64,000 nt of DNA, from the NCBI RefSeq assembly GCF_040939455.1, contig NC_134117.1:61526501-61590500 (forward strand). Direction: 5' to 3'. This DNA is from Microcebus murinus. Its lineage: Eukaryota; Chordata; Mammalia; Primates; Cheirogaleidae. Every line of letters begins with the position of its first letter. Position 1 is the first letter of the stretch. The notes beneath the pieces were generated by a model. It saw nothing but the letters and a program-made list of their open reading frames with translations. It did not search any database and was not told where the DNA came from. Below, in pieces: positions 12,881-23,806 of the stretch. A program made the translations under genes and the position numbers.

Positions 12881-13125
12881 CATTGCCTGTTTTCCTGCAT
12901 GGGCTAACTTGTTTGCTTTTTTTCTCATCTCTTCCCCCCAAACCATCCTTCACACTGTTTCTGGCTTAGTGTTTCCAACACGTTGCAATTTGATCCCTCT
13001 GTTTGCAATGTTCTCATGACTTGCCAGTTTCCTACAGTGTGAAGTCTAAACTCAATGGCTTGCTGCTTAAAGCCTCCCACAGCCAGCCCCGGAAGGACCC
13101 AACTGACCAGCTTAAACTGGAGAGT
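12880..13125 (+). repeat. L2-like LINE fragment
   Basis: Contains 'gtgaagtctaaactcaatgg' followed by 'aaagcctcccacagccagcc', an L2-type stretch. Diverged. Confidence 0.45.
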
Positions 13126-14271
13126 CACAGCCTGGGACTGTGGGGGGATTTGAAGCAACTGGGTAAAACCTGCTGTGTCTTCTATTCTGGAGGTGTCCTT
13201 TTACCACACAACAATTACTTTAAAATGTTATTTTGTATACTAAAGCGCACACCGATGTCATAGGGTAGATTGTAACATTTACATGGATTTTAAACTTAAA
13301 GTTAAGATGTTAAAATGCCTTTTTAGGATTTTGCTGAACCACATTCCAAGACCCAGAAGGGTGCCAGTTCATTGTAGGCTCCAATCTGCCACAGTCAGTG
13401 GTAGTTGTAAGCAGATGACAAAAACCTGAGCCTGGGATCACCTTTTGTCCACTCCCACTTCCAATCTTTTAGACAGCTTGTAACACTGATTGTAGAAATT
13501 ATTTACATTAACACTTGATGAGTAGTTTGCCTTTGCCTGAGACTCCAGTGGAAAATTCGCTACTTAGCAGTGGAGATGGGTGTGTGGTTCTCATAGCAGT
13601 CTGTTGTAAAATAATTTGTTCCGTCCCTGACTTCCTTGCATGTCTTTGTTTCCCAAAATGTGCTACCTAGACGTGCCATACACGTATATATCCAAATGAA
13701 CTTTGTTCTGCCTCCTGGTTATTGAGACTGTTAATTGAGCCATGTTTTCAAAGGAGCTATCTAAACATTTTTGTTCAAACATTGACCTAATCTCTGGCTG
13801 TCATTATCTTCCCAATCATGTCTTTAGTGTGTCAGCCGTGTTTAACTTGAACTCCAGCATAGTCCAGTTATTAATGGATGTTCTCTTTTTGCATTCTTCC
13901 TTTAGCACCTGAATATGTCCTAGCGGCTCTGACATGCGAGTATACTTCCAAGGACACATGGAAAAGGTCAACAAGAAATTTTGAAATGGTATCTAAATAA
14001 AATAAATACAGTTTGATAAGCATAAGTCTAATTCTACAGTATAAACATTATTATATCTATAAAATGGCAAAATATCCATCGACCCTGTTTCTGGTCCTCA
14101 TATGATAAATGTATTAAAAGACCAGTTTAGTTTTATGTCCTTTTCCACCATTTACACATCATTTTACAAGTCTGTTCCTTAGTGTATATTGAAGAGAGTC
14201 TATTGCTTTGAATTCTGATTCCAAAGAAAGGTTTCTTTTAGAGTACTGAGACAGATAATATTTGAAGATCA

Positions 14272-14288
14272 CACACACACACACACAT
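14272..14288. repeat. (CA)n short microsatellite
   Basis: About eight AC units followed by a TA-rich stretch in the YME1L1-like intron. Confidence 0.8.
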
Positions 14289-14704
14289 ATATATGTTTTT
14301 ATTTTTTGCATATATCTCTAACTTTTATTTTAATAAAAATTAATTATTTGTTTGTAATTTTAGTTTGAACTACGCTACGCATAGTTTCTGTAATTTTTTT
14401 CTTCACTTAGCAATAGACCTTGAACAGCCTTCTCCGTCATTGCTTTGTGGCAGAGTAATTGCAATGGCTGCACAGTGTGTGTCTGTCCATTCATGAATAC
14501 TTATGTGTCTCCAGGCAGGAGGTAGGCACAGGAGATACAGCAGTTAACAAAATAAAGTTTTGGCCCTCTAGGGTTGGCTTTTGTTAGAGTAAAAGACTTA
14601 AAATTTCTGATAAAAATTATCACCAGGATAAAATAAAATTGAACATTTCTCAAGTTGCAGAAGCAGAGAAGACTTTGGGTGGAGAAAATCACAAAATAAA
14701 AGAT

Positions 14705-15062
14705 TTATGGATTTATTTTATTATTTTTTAAATGTTTTTTGTTTCAAATCTTAGGAGAGTACAAATGTTTTTGATACATAGCTGAGTCAGGGCTGTAAAT
14801 GTGCCCGTCACCTGAATAGTGTTCCTTGTACCCGTTAGGTGGATTTTCTTGCCCCCTTCTCCCCTTCCCCTGCTTGATTCCTGTGACGTGTACTGTCATC
14901 TGTGCACCTGTGTGCCATCGGTTAGTGCCATTTTATTAGAGTGTACATGTGGTGTCTGTTTTTCCATTCTTGACACATTTCACTTAGGATGGTCTCTAGT
15001 TCCTCCCAAATTGATGCAAGAGGCATTAATTCATCCTTTTTTATGGCCGAGTGGTACTAAAT
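14705..15062 (-). mobile_element. L1 3'-end fragment, minus orientation
   Basis: Matches the 3' UTR and the end of ORF2 as seen in the other two L1 copies of the window (attcttgacacatttcactt, then 'ttttttatggccgagtggta'). It is about 350 bp, diverged and 5'-truncated. Confidence 0.7.
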
Positions 15063-15385
15063 GCTTAAAAGATGAGTCTAAAAGACAGAACAGTAGAAAA
15101 AGTTCCAGAAACAGCAGCTCGTGACAAGGTCAGTTTGGGGACAAGAAAAGAGGAAAGCAAACCATAATACAAAACCTGTGGAACTGACTGGAGTAATAAA
15201 TGAAGCTCTTACAGATGCAGTATTTCAAAGGTGGCTGGATCAATTCAAAAATTAAATACATTTCCTACCATAAAGGCAGGTTTTATGTGCAAAGTGTTTC
15301 AGCATGTAATTCAGAGAACAGGATGTTATCTGTGAGTTTGCTGTTTCTGTGAGTGGTTAGCCTAGTAAGGATAAAGGGCATATCT

Positions 15386-15534
15386 GGCCAAGCACAGTGG
15401 CTCATGCCTGTAATCCCAGCACTCTGAGAGGCCAAGGCGGGAGGATCCTTGGACCTCAGGAGTTTGAGACCAGCCTGAGCAAGAGCTACCCCCATCTCTA
15501 TATTTAAAAAGAAAGAAAAAAGAAAAACAGAAAA
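15386..15534 (+). repeat. Free left Alu monomer (FLAM) with target-site duplication
   Basis: Starts 'ggccaagcacagtggctcat', has only a left arm ending 'gcctgagcaagagctacccc' and an A-rich tail. It is flanked by a perfect 16-bp direct repeat gataaagggcatatct (15370-15385 and 15535-15550). Lies in the intron before YME1L1-like exon B. Confidence 0.9.
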
Positions 15535-17190
15535 GATAAAGGGCATATCTGAAGTTTCTAATTCATATTAGGTAGCTCCACATTGCTTTTTCCTCCATAA
15601 ACTTATCTAAATTTAAGCATGTTTGTGATTTGTCCCAATACCCATTTTGGTGGCATTTTTGGGCTCCTTTCCCTAAGAATTTTAATGAATTAAGTTTCTT
15701 TGAGTTTCAAGGTAAATATTTTAACTTATAGCTCAGAATAGCTGTTTTCTTTTTTCCTTTGTCATGTGAGTTCTTTGTGAAGTGCTTTGTTTTAGCTGTT
15801 TTGGACTTTTAGTGTTATGTTGTCTTTTTACATTAGCTGTTCATCCAGAAATCACAGCTCGAGGTCCTATTGGCTTTCCTAGGACAGAGTTGGAGAATCC
15901 TGTGAACCAAACTGCATTGAAGGCCACTGTTGATAGAAAAGAAATGGTTACCATGAAGAAACTTGATTTTTCCAAAGACAAAATGCTAATGGGTAGGTTT
16001 TCTTTATGTTTTTTTCTACCTTTACTTTTCATTTATTAGATAATAAATTATTTTCTTGGCAAATATGCTATTTAGGCAGCGAAAGCTGTGTTGAATCTCA
16101 TCTGAATCTAAACTTAATCTAAAACCTTCCTGCCTGAGTACATACATGTTGCAATAAATAACTTCACACAGCCCTGGCGTTGGCCTGAGATCCGAATGGT
16201 GGAACCGCCGCTCCGAGACGCTCCCTGAGGTGTCCTGAGCCCGGCTGGTCCCCTCTCTTGCTGGGCTGGTCTACTGGGCAGCCATGAGGGGGACAGGTGC
16301 CCAGGAGGAGGCCTGAGGCCTGTGGCTGGACACCGCGGTGTTGAAGAGACAAGAGTGCAGGTGGGACACTGGCAGGTGGCAGGCCCTTGGGCGTTCACAG
16401 CGTTACGCCCATTAGTTCTTCTTAGAAGACCTTTTCATCTGACTGAAGAGAGAGGTTAAAAAAAGAAAGGTTATCGGAACATGAAAATATATTCTTGAAA
16501 ACGACAAAATTAGGCTTCTTAAAGAGCAAATATATTCCGGTTGTTTATATAATTATACTTGTGACCAGGCACGGGGTCCCCAGGCATTTCCTCTTGTCCA
16601 ATATTGCCGTTAGAAAGGCTGGCTAGTTTTATTCTTTCTTTAATTTTTATTTTAAATTTCAGATTGTCTTAACAGCTGCTTACATAGGACTTTCTTATTA
16701 AATAGTAAGTTTATTTTATAAAATAGAATTATTCCATCCCTTTCGATGTAAGGATTAAGATGATAGTTCTGACAGCTGTGGTTTGTAGTTGCAAATTGTT
16801 ATAGTTTGCTGTGTTGTGGAGTGAATTCTACCCATTTTCTTTTTCAAAAACCTTTACTCTGTTCAAAATATTTATTAATAATATTAAATTATGTTACTCT
16901 AAAATGACTTTAAGGAGAATGATTTTTTTTAAGATTAATCCCATATCAGATACATTCATCCATCCCTCAGTATCTGTGGGAGGGACTGGTTCCAGGAACC
17001 CCTGTGGACACCAAAATTCAGGGCGGCTCAAGTCTCTTATGCAGAGTGGCAGACTTTATGTATATAACCTCTGCTCATTCCCCCAAATTCATTACATCAT
17101 CTCTAGATTGCATATAATACCTAATACCATGTAAATGCTGTGCAACTTGTTGGTATCCTGTATTTTATTTTATTTATTTATTTTTTTTTC

Positions 17191-17310
17191 CCCTCTGGAT
17201 GCTTTCAAAGTATTTATTTGGTATCTAGCTTTTAGCATTTTTAATATGATAATACTTATATATGCTTTATTGTTTATTTGGTTTTTTTTGTTTAGTTTTG
17301 TTTTTAATTT
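17191..17310 (-). mobile_element. Putative 3'-transduced sequence of the L1
   Basis: Between the L1's own 3' end (…ccataatatgccaaaata, minus strand, near 17311-17322) and the terminal A-rich tail (17165-17190) lie about 120 bp that are not L1. They carry an AATAAA (minus strand, 17213-17218) about 23 nt before the second tail. The whole block, including this piece, lies inside the target-site duplication. This is the expected signature of read-through past the weak L1 polyadenylation signal. Confidence 0.7.
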
Positions 17311-17529
17311 TTTTTTATTTTGGCATATTATGGGGGTACAGATTTTAAGGTTTCAATAAATGCCCATTTCCCCCCCCTCCCCCCAAAAGTCTGAGTCTCC
17401 ATCATGACCATCCCCCAGATGGTGCACATCTCACTCATTATGTATGTATATACCCGCCCCCCTCCCCCCTCCCACCTCCCCAATACCCTATTACTGTAGC
17501 ACCTATGTGTCCACTTAGGTGCTACTCAG

Positions 17530-20500
17530 TTAATACCAGTTTGCTGGAGAATATATCTGGTGCTTGTTTTTCCATTCTTGGGATACTTCACTTAGTAGTA
17601 TGGGTTCCAGCTCTAACCAGGAAAATATAAGATGTGCTATATCACCATTGTTTCTTAGAGCTGAATAGTACTCCATGGTATACATATACCACATTTTATT
17701 AATCCATTCTTGGATTGATGGGCACTTGGGCTGTTTCCACAGCCTTGCAATTATGAATTGTGCTGCTATAAACATTCGAGTGCAGGTGTCTTTTTTGTAG
17801 AGTGTCACTGGATCATTTGGGTAGATGCCCAGCAATGGGATTGCTGGATCAAATGGTAGATTCACTTGTATCGCTTTAAGGTATCTCCATATTGCTTTCC
17901 ACAGAGGTTGAACTAGTTTGCAGTCCCACCAGCAGTGTAGGAGTGTTCCTCTCTCTCCGCAACCACGCCAGCATTTATTGTTTGGAGATTTTTTGATAAA
18001 GGCCATTCTCACTGGGGTTAAGTGATATCTCATTGTGGTTTTGATTTGCATTTCCCTGATGATTAGAGATGTTGAGCATTTCTTCATATGTTTGTTGGCC
18101 ATTCTTCTGTCTTCTTTAGAAAAATTTCTGTTCAAGTCCTTTGCCCACTTTTTAATGGGGTTACTTGACTTTTTCTTCCTAATTTTCGTGAGTTCTAAGT
18201 ATATTCTAGTTATCAGTCCCTTATCGGATACATAGGATGCAAAAATTTTCTCCCATTCTGTAGGTTGTCTGTTTACTTTCATGACTATTTCTTTGGCTGT
18301 GCAGAAGCTTTGTAGTTTGATCATGTCCCATTTATTTATTTTTGTTGCTGCTGTGATTGCCTTTGGGGACTTCTTCATAAACTCTTTGCCCAGGCCGATG
18401 TCTAGGAGAGTGTTTCCAACTTTTTCCTCTAGAGTTCTAATAGTTTCATATCTTAGGTTTAAGTCTGTTATCCAGCGTGAGTTGGTTTTTGTGAGAGGTG
18501 AAAGGTGTGGGTCCTGTTTTAGCCTTCTACAGGTGGCTATCCAGTTTTCCCAGCACCATTTATTGAAGAGAGATTCTTTTCCCCAGCGTATGTTTTTGTC
18601 TGCTTTGTCAAAGATGAGATGGCTATATGAGGATGGTTTTATATCAGGATTCTCACATCTGTTCCACTGGTCAATATTCCTGTTTTTGTGCCAATACCAT
18701 ATTGTTTTAATTACTACAGCTTTGTAGTATAGTTTGATATCTGGCATATTAATGCCTCCCATTTTGTTTTTGTTGCCCAGAATTGCTCTTGATATTCGGG
18801 GTCTTCTTTGGTTCCATACGAAGCGTAAAATTATTTTTTCTATATCTGTGAAGAATGCTGATGGGATTTTAATAGGTATTGCATTGAATCTGTAGATCAG
18901 TTTGGGTAGTATAGACATTTTGATGATATTGAGTCTGCCGATCCACAAGCATGGTATGGATTTCCATCTGTTTACATCCTCTGCTATTTCCTTCCTCAGT
19001 GTTTCATAGTTCTCCCTGTAGAGGTCTTTTACGTCCTTGGTTAAGTAAATTCCTAGGTACTTTAATTTCTTTGTTGCTATTGTGAAGGGAATTGAGTCTT
19101 TGATTTGGTTCTCAATTAGATTGTTGTTGGCGTATATGAATGCCTCTGATTTCTGTGTATTGATTTTGTATCCTGAGACTTTACTAAATTCATTGATCAG
19201 TTCCAGGAGTTTCTTGGTTGAATCCTTGGGGTTTTCTAGATACAATATCATATCATCAGCAAACAGTGAAAGTTTGATCTCTTCTGCCCCTATTTGGATA
19301 CCTTTGATTCCATTTTCCTGTCTGATTGCTGTAGCCAAGACTTCCAGCACTATGTTGAACAGAAGTGGAGATAGTGGGCAGCCTTGTCTGGTTCCAGTTC
19401 TAAGTGGGAATGATTTCAATCTTTCCCCATTCAGTATGATGTTGGCTATGGGTCTGTCGTATATGGCTTGTATCATTTTTAGGTATGTCCCTTCTATGCC
19501 TATTTTCTTAAGTGTTCGTATCATGAAAGGGTGTTGAATTTTGTCAAAAGCTTTTTCTGCATCTATTGAAAGAATCATGTGGTCTTTGTTTTTGCTTCTG
19601 TTTATGTGGTGAATTGCATTTATAGATTTACGTATGTTGAACCATCCCTGCATCCCTGGGATGAAGCCCACTTGGTCGTGGTGGATTATTTTTTTGATAA
19701 ATGTCTGGATTCGGTTAGCTAAGATTTTGTTGAAAATTTTTGCATCTATATTCATTAGGGATATTGGTCTGTAATTTTCCTTTTTTGTTGCATCCTTTCC
19801 TGGTTTTGGTATCAGAGTAATATTCGCTTCATAAAAGGTGTCGGGGAGGTTTCCGTTCTTCTCGATGTTGTGGAATAGTTTCTGCAAGATAGGTACTAGT
19901 TCTTCTTTGTAAGTATGGTAAAATTCAGGTGTGAAGCCATCTGGACCGGGACTTTTCTTTTTAGGGAGATTTTTAATTGCTGTTTCTATTTCAGCTGTTG
20001 AGATTGGTCTGTTCAGGGAATCTATTTCTTCCTGGTTGAGCCTAGGGAGGCTGTGTGTTTCTAGAAATTTGTCCATTTCCTCCACATTTTCCAGTTTGTG
20101 TGCATAAAGATTTTTGTAGTATTCATAAATTGTATCTTGTATCTCTTTGGGATCAGTTGTGATATCTCCTTTTTTATTCCTGATGGAGCTTATTAGAGAT
20201 TTCTCTTTTCTGCTTTTCGTTAGCTTAGCCAATGGTGTGTCAATTTTGTTTATTTTTTCAAAGAACCAACTTTTTGTTTTATTAATCTCCTGAATAGCTT
20301 TCCTGTTTTCAATTTCGTTTAGTTCTCATTTGATCTTGTTGATTTCACTTCTTCTGCTGGGTTTGGGGTTGGTCTGTTCTTCTTTTTCCAGCTCTTTGAG
20401 TCGTTTCATTAGATTGTCTATTTGTGATCTTCTTGTCTTTTGGTTATAGGCATTTATGGAGATAAACTTTCCTCTCAGAACTGCTTTAGCTGTGTCCCAG

Positions 20501-21405
20501 AGGAGTTGATAACTTGTCTCTCCATTGTCGTTTTCTTCATAGAAGTTTTTTATTTCTGTCTTGATTTCTTCATTTACGAAGTAATCATTTAGTAGGAGGT
20601 TGTTTAATTTCCACGTTTTTGTGTAGAAATGTGAGTTTCTGTTAGGGTTGATTTCTAGTTTTATTCCACTGTGATCTGAGAAGGTACATGGTATGATTTC
20701 TATTTTTTTAAATTTCTTGAGATTTTCTTTGTGTCCTAGGATATGGTCAATCTTAGAGAATGTCCCGTGAGCTGATGAGAAGAACGTATATTCAGTGGAT
20801 TTTGGGTAGAATGTTCTGTAGATGTCTGTCAGACCCAATTGTTCTAGAGTTTTGTTTAAGTCCATTATTTCTTTATTAATTTTCTGTTTCGAGGATCTGT
20901 CTCGTGCCGTCAGTGGGGTATTGAAATCTCCGGCGATTATGGAGTTGCTATTAATCCATTTGCTTAGCTCCAGTAAGGTTTGCTTTATGAATCTGGGTGC
21001 ACCTAAGTTGGGTGCATATATATTTAAAATTGTTATCTCTTCTTGTTGGACTGTGCCCTTCACCATTATATAATGACCCTCTTTGTCTTTTACTACTTTT
21101 GTTGGTTTAAAAACTAAATCGTCTGAAATTAGAACTGCCACACCAGCCTTCTTTTGGCTTCTATTTGCTTGGAATATTGATCTCCACCCTTTTATTTTTA
21201 GTCTATATGCATCCTTGCAGGTTAGATGTGTTTCCTGAAGACAGCATATACTTGGCCTGTATTTTCTTATCCATTCAGCCAGCCTATGTCTCTTGAGTGG
21301 AGAGTTTAAGCCATTCACATTTATTGAGAGAACTGATAGGTAAGGTAGATTACTGATCATTCTGTTGGGTTGGATGTTGTTGCTATGATTTTTGTCTTGA
21401 GCCAT
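17530..21405 (-). pseudogene. L1 ORF2 (endonuclease/reverse transcriptase) with one premature stop
   Basis: Encodes the L1 retrotransposition enzyme: an N-terminal APE-type endonuclease that nicks target DNA, a reverse transcriptase and a C-terminal cysteine-rich domain. Read from the ATG at 21405, the frame stays constant to 17530 (1,291 codons, near the usual L1 length of about 1,275). The endonuclease motifs [21 protein letters not shown] and [10 protein letters not shown] are present. The RT box FADD is at residues 715-718 (codons at 19252-19263). The C-terminal segment has the C-x3-C and H-x4-C pattern ([18 protein letters not shown]). The only break is a TGA at codon 360 (20326-20328), just after the endonuclease. 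The copy is therefore inactive in cis unless the stop is suppressed or polymorphic. Confidence 0.93.
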
Positions 21406-21446
21406 TGTAATATCTGGCCTTTAATATCTTTGGGTTTTGGTTGTTT

Positions 21447-22439
21447 TTATATTCGTGGGTTATTATTATGATGTTCCGTGCATAACGCGGTTTTAAGTAC
21501 TTCTTGTAGGGCTGGTCTTGTCTTGGTGAATTCTCGGAGCCTTTGCTTGTCTGAGAATGTTTTTATTTCTCCTTCATATACGAAGCTTAGTTTTGCAGGG
21601 AATAATATTCTAGGCTGGGCATTGTTTTGTTTCAAAAGAGTGAGAATGGGGCCCCAGTCTCTCCTTGCTTGTAAAGTCTCATTAGAGAAGTCTGATGTTA
21701 TTCGAATTGGCTTTCCCTTGTATGTTACTTGCTTCTTTTGTCTTACAGCTCTTAGAAGGGCCTCTTTAGTAGATACTTTGGTTAGTCTGATGACTGCATG
21801 TCGTGACGTCTTCCTGTTTGCGTTGAATCTCCCAGGGGTCCTCTGAGCTTCTTGAACTTGTATATCAAGATTTTGAGCAAGGCCTGGGAAATTTTCCTCT
21901 ATTATATCTTCAAACAGCTTGTCCAACCCTTGAGTGTTGTCTTCTTCCCCTTCTTGTAACCCTATGACCCTCACATTAGGTTTCTTCACATAATCCCACA
22001 GCTCTTGTAGGCTGTGCTCTTTTCTCTTGTTTCTCTGCTCTATTTCTGTGACTGATTTATTTAATTGGAGGGTGTTATCTTCAAACTCTGAGATTCTTTC
22101 TTCTGTTTCATCTACCCTGTTCTTGAGACTTTCCACTGTATTTTGTAGTTCCTTGAATTGATTCTTCATTTCCAGGAGTTCGGTTACACTTTTCTTCAAT
22201 GTGTCTATTTCTTTTCTCATATCCTGGAGACTTTTTGTGGTTTCTTGGTGTTGGTTATTGAGTTGTTGTTGCAGCTGGGTGAGTGTTCTTATGTTCCACA
22301 TACGAAATTCCTCTTCTGTCATATTGGTTGCCTGATTTTGGTCGGTGTCCGTTTCTAGGGGGCTGGTGCTCCTCTTTGTGGTTGTGTTTTCCATTTGGTT
22401 CTTCATATTTCCTGAGTTCTTTCGCTGATTTCTTCCCAT
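21447..22439 (-). CDS. L1 ORF1 protein (RNA-binding chaperone)
   Basis: An intact 330-codon ORF, close to the usual 330-340 residues. ORF1p forms trimers that coat L1 RNA and act as a nucleic-acid chaperone. A polar N-terminal region is followed by a heptad-rich coiled coil (about residues 55-150, ITEL/LKNRVDETEERI type repeats), an RRM-like domain (about 155-250, with VRVIGLQEGEE) and a basic C-terminal domain (RRDWGPILTLLK). Start: the ATG at 22439 follows the 5' UTR and matches the expected length. No stop or frameshift is seen. It is 41 nt upstream of ORF2 on the same RNA. Confidence 0.93.
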   Translation of the reverse strand: MGRNQRKNSGNMKNQMENTTTKRSTSPLETDTDQNQATNMTEEEFRMWNIRTLTQLQQQLNNQHQETTKSLQDMRKEIDTLKKSVTELLEMKNQFKELQNTVESLKNRVDETEERISEFEDNTLQLNKSVTEIEQRNKRKEHSLQELWDYVKKPNVRVIGLQEGEEDNTQGLDKLFEDIIEENFPGLAQNLDIQVQEAQRTPGRFNANRKTSRHAVIRLTKVSTKEALLRAVRQKKQVTYKGKPIRITSDFSNETLQARRDWGPILTLLKQNNAQPRILFPAKLSFVYEGEIKTFSDKQRLREFTKTRPALQEVLKTALCTEHHNNNPRI

Positions 22440-23806
22440 GTCGATCAGTTGTTGTTTCTTTCCTTAGGTTATTGTTTGGGTATTCACACACCTTGTTTAG
22501 TTTCTGAGGTGTTAGGTGGTGTCTGTGGGTGAAATTGGACCACTCCCTGTATATTGAGTCAGTGGGCGCCGTGGAAAGGCTGTGCAAGATGCTGTCCCTG
22601 TCAGTAGGTGGCGTTTGCTTGGAGGAACAGGCTATGGTGTTGATTTTGAGTCCTGTTATCAGCTCTCGTTCTGAGTGGAGCTGGGTTGGGTAAGCCTGCC
22701 CTCAGGCCGTTAGCAGGGGTCAAAGTTCTGTTCTATGCTTCCAGGGAAAGCTGTCAGGGTGGGGCTGGAATGGTCCCGCTCAGCCAGAAAGTCTGGGTGT
22801 GGGGGTAGGTCTGTCTGAGACCTGCAGTCTGCAGCAGGCCTCGCTTCTTTCCACCCTCCCCAACTCCGCAGCTACTCCTGGGCCTCTGCCAGCAGGCCAG
22901 ACCACAAGCCACCAGGCCTCCCCGGACTGTGATGCCGGCGGGGAGGTTCACTGCACAGGAACGCCACCTGGGTTGGGCGCACGGCCTCCTCCTGGGAGGA
23001 GGGTTGCCCTCTAGGACGCCGATCCGCCCCAGGAGGCACACACACCTCAGTAGGCTGTTCACGTATAACCCTTCTGTGCCCCGGGCAATGCTAGCCCTCG
23101 GTGCAGGGGATCTGGTCTGCAGGTCCGACCTCTGGGTCCCAGAGTTCAAACTGTATTCCCACCAGGGAGAGGATTTCCGGACCTAATTCACCCACAGGGA
23201 GCCCAAGCTGGGTCTATGTCTCTCACCCTCTGAGTTGGCACCGTTTTCCTAGGAAGCCGGTGTCAGCAGCACCTGGGAGGGCGGGCGGGGTCCCAAATGG
23301 GAAGGTCCCGTTCCCTGGAGGTGCCTCCGGCTGGTGGCTGTATTGTCTCTCTGGGCAGCCGCGGGTAGGGTCGGCGGAGGGGAGGAGGAGGCAATATGGC
23401 GCCTGCCGCGCGGCTTGGGTCCATGCACACGGAGGTGCCCGGAGGAAGTTGGGAACCTGGTGCCACGTCTGCTACAGGCTCACCGTTGGCAGGCGGCGGC
23501 AGTCTCTGGGCTGGTGTCCGCAGGTCTCTCCACCCGCTGGGGAGCCCACCAGCAGTCCCGAATGCAGGGGAGGGGAAACAGCAAATCTACCTACCCTTGC
23601 CACTGGTCTCCGGGCTGCTCCGGTGGTCTCAGCCTCCAGTTCTCCTCTGCAGCCTCCTCCGGTGGAGTCTCCCGGGGTCTCAGGTACCCCTCCTTCCGGC
23701 CCTTGTCCACTGTATGCTCGTCTTCTTGCTTCTTTCCTCTAGTTTCTGCTAGAATCTGTCTTTTCTGCAGAGACCCTCTGTCTGGCAGTGTCATTCGTCC
23801 GCCATC
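22440..23806 (-). promoter_or_regulatory. L1 5' UTR with internal promoter
   Basis: About 1.37 kb, GC-rich with many CpGs (densest at 22850-23500). It precedes ORF1 and begins with GATGGCGGACGAATG, which resembles the YY1-binding start of primate L1 promoters. The presence of an intact 5' UTR shows that this was a full-length insertion. Confidence 0.75.

Noticed and set aside
18035..19537. Several + strand ORFs of 66-151 codons inside the L1
   Set aside because: They are antisense shadows of ORF2; no independent support.
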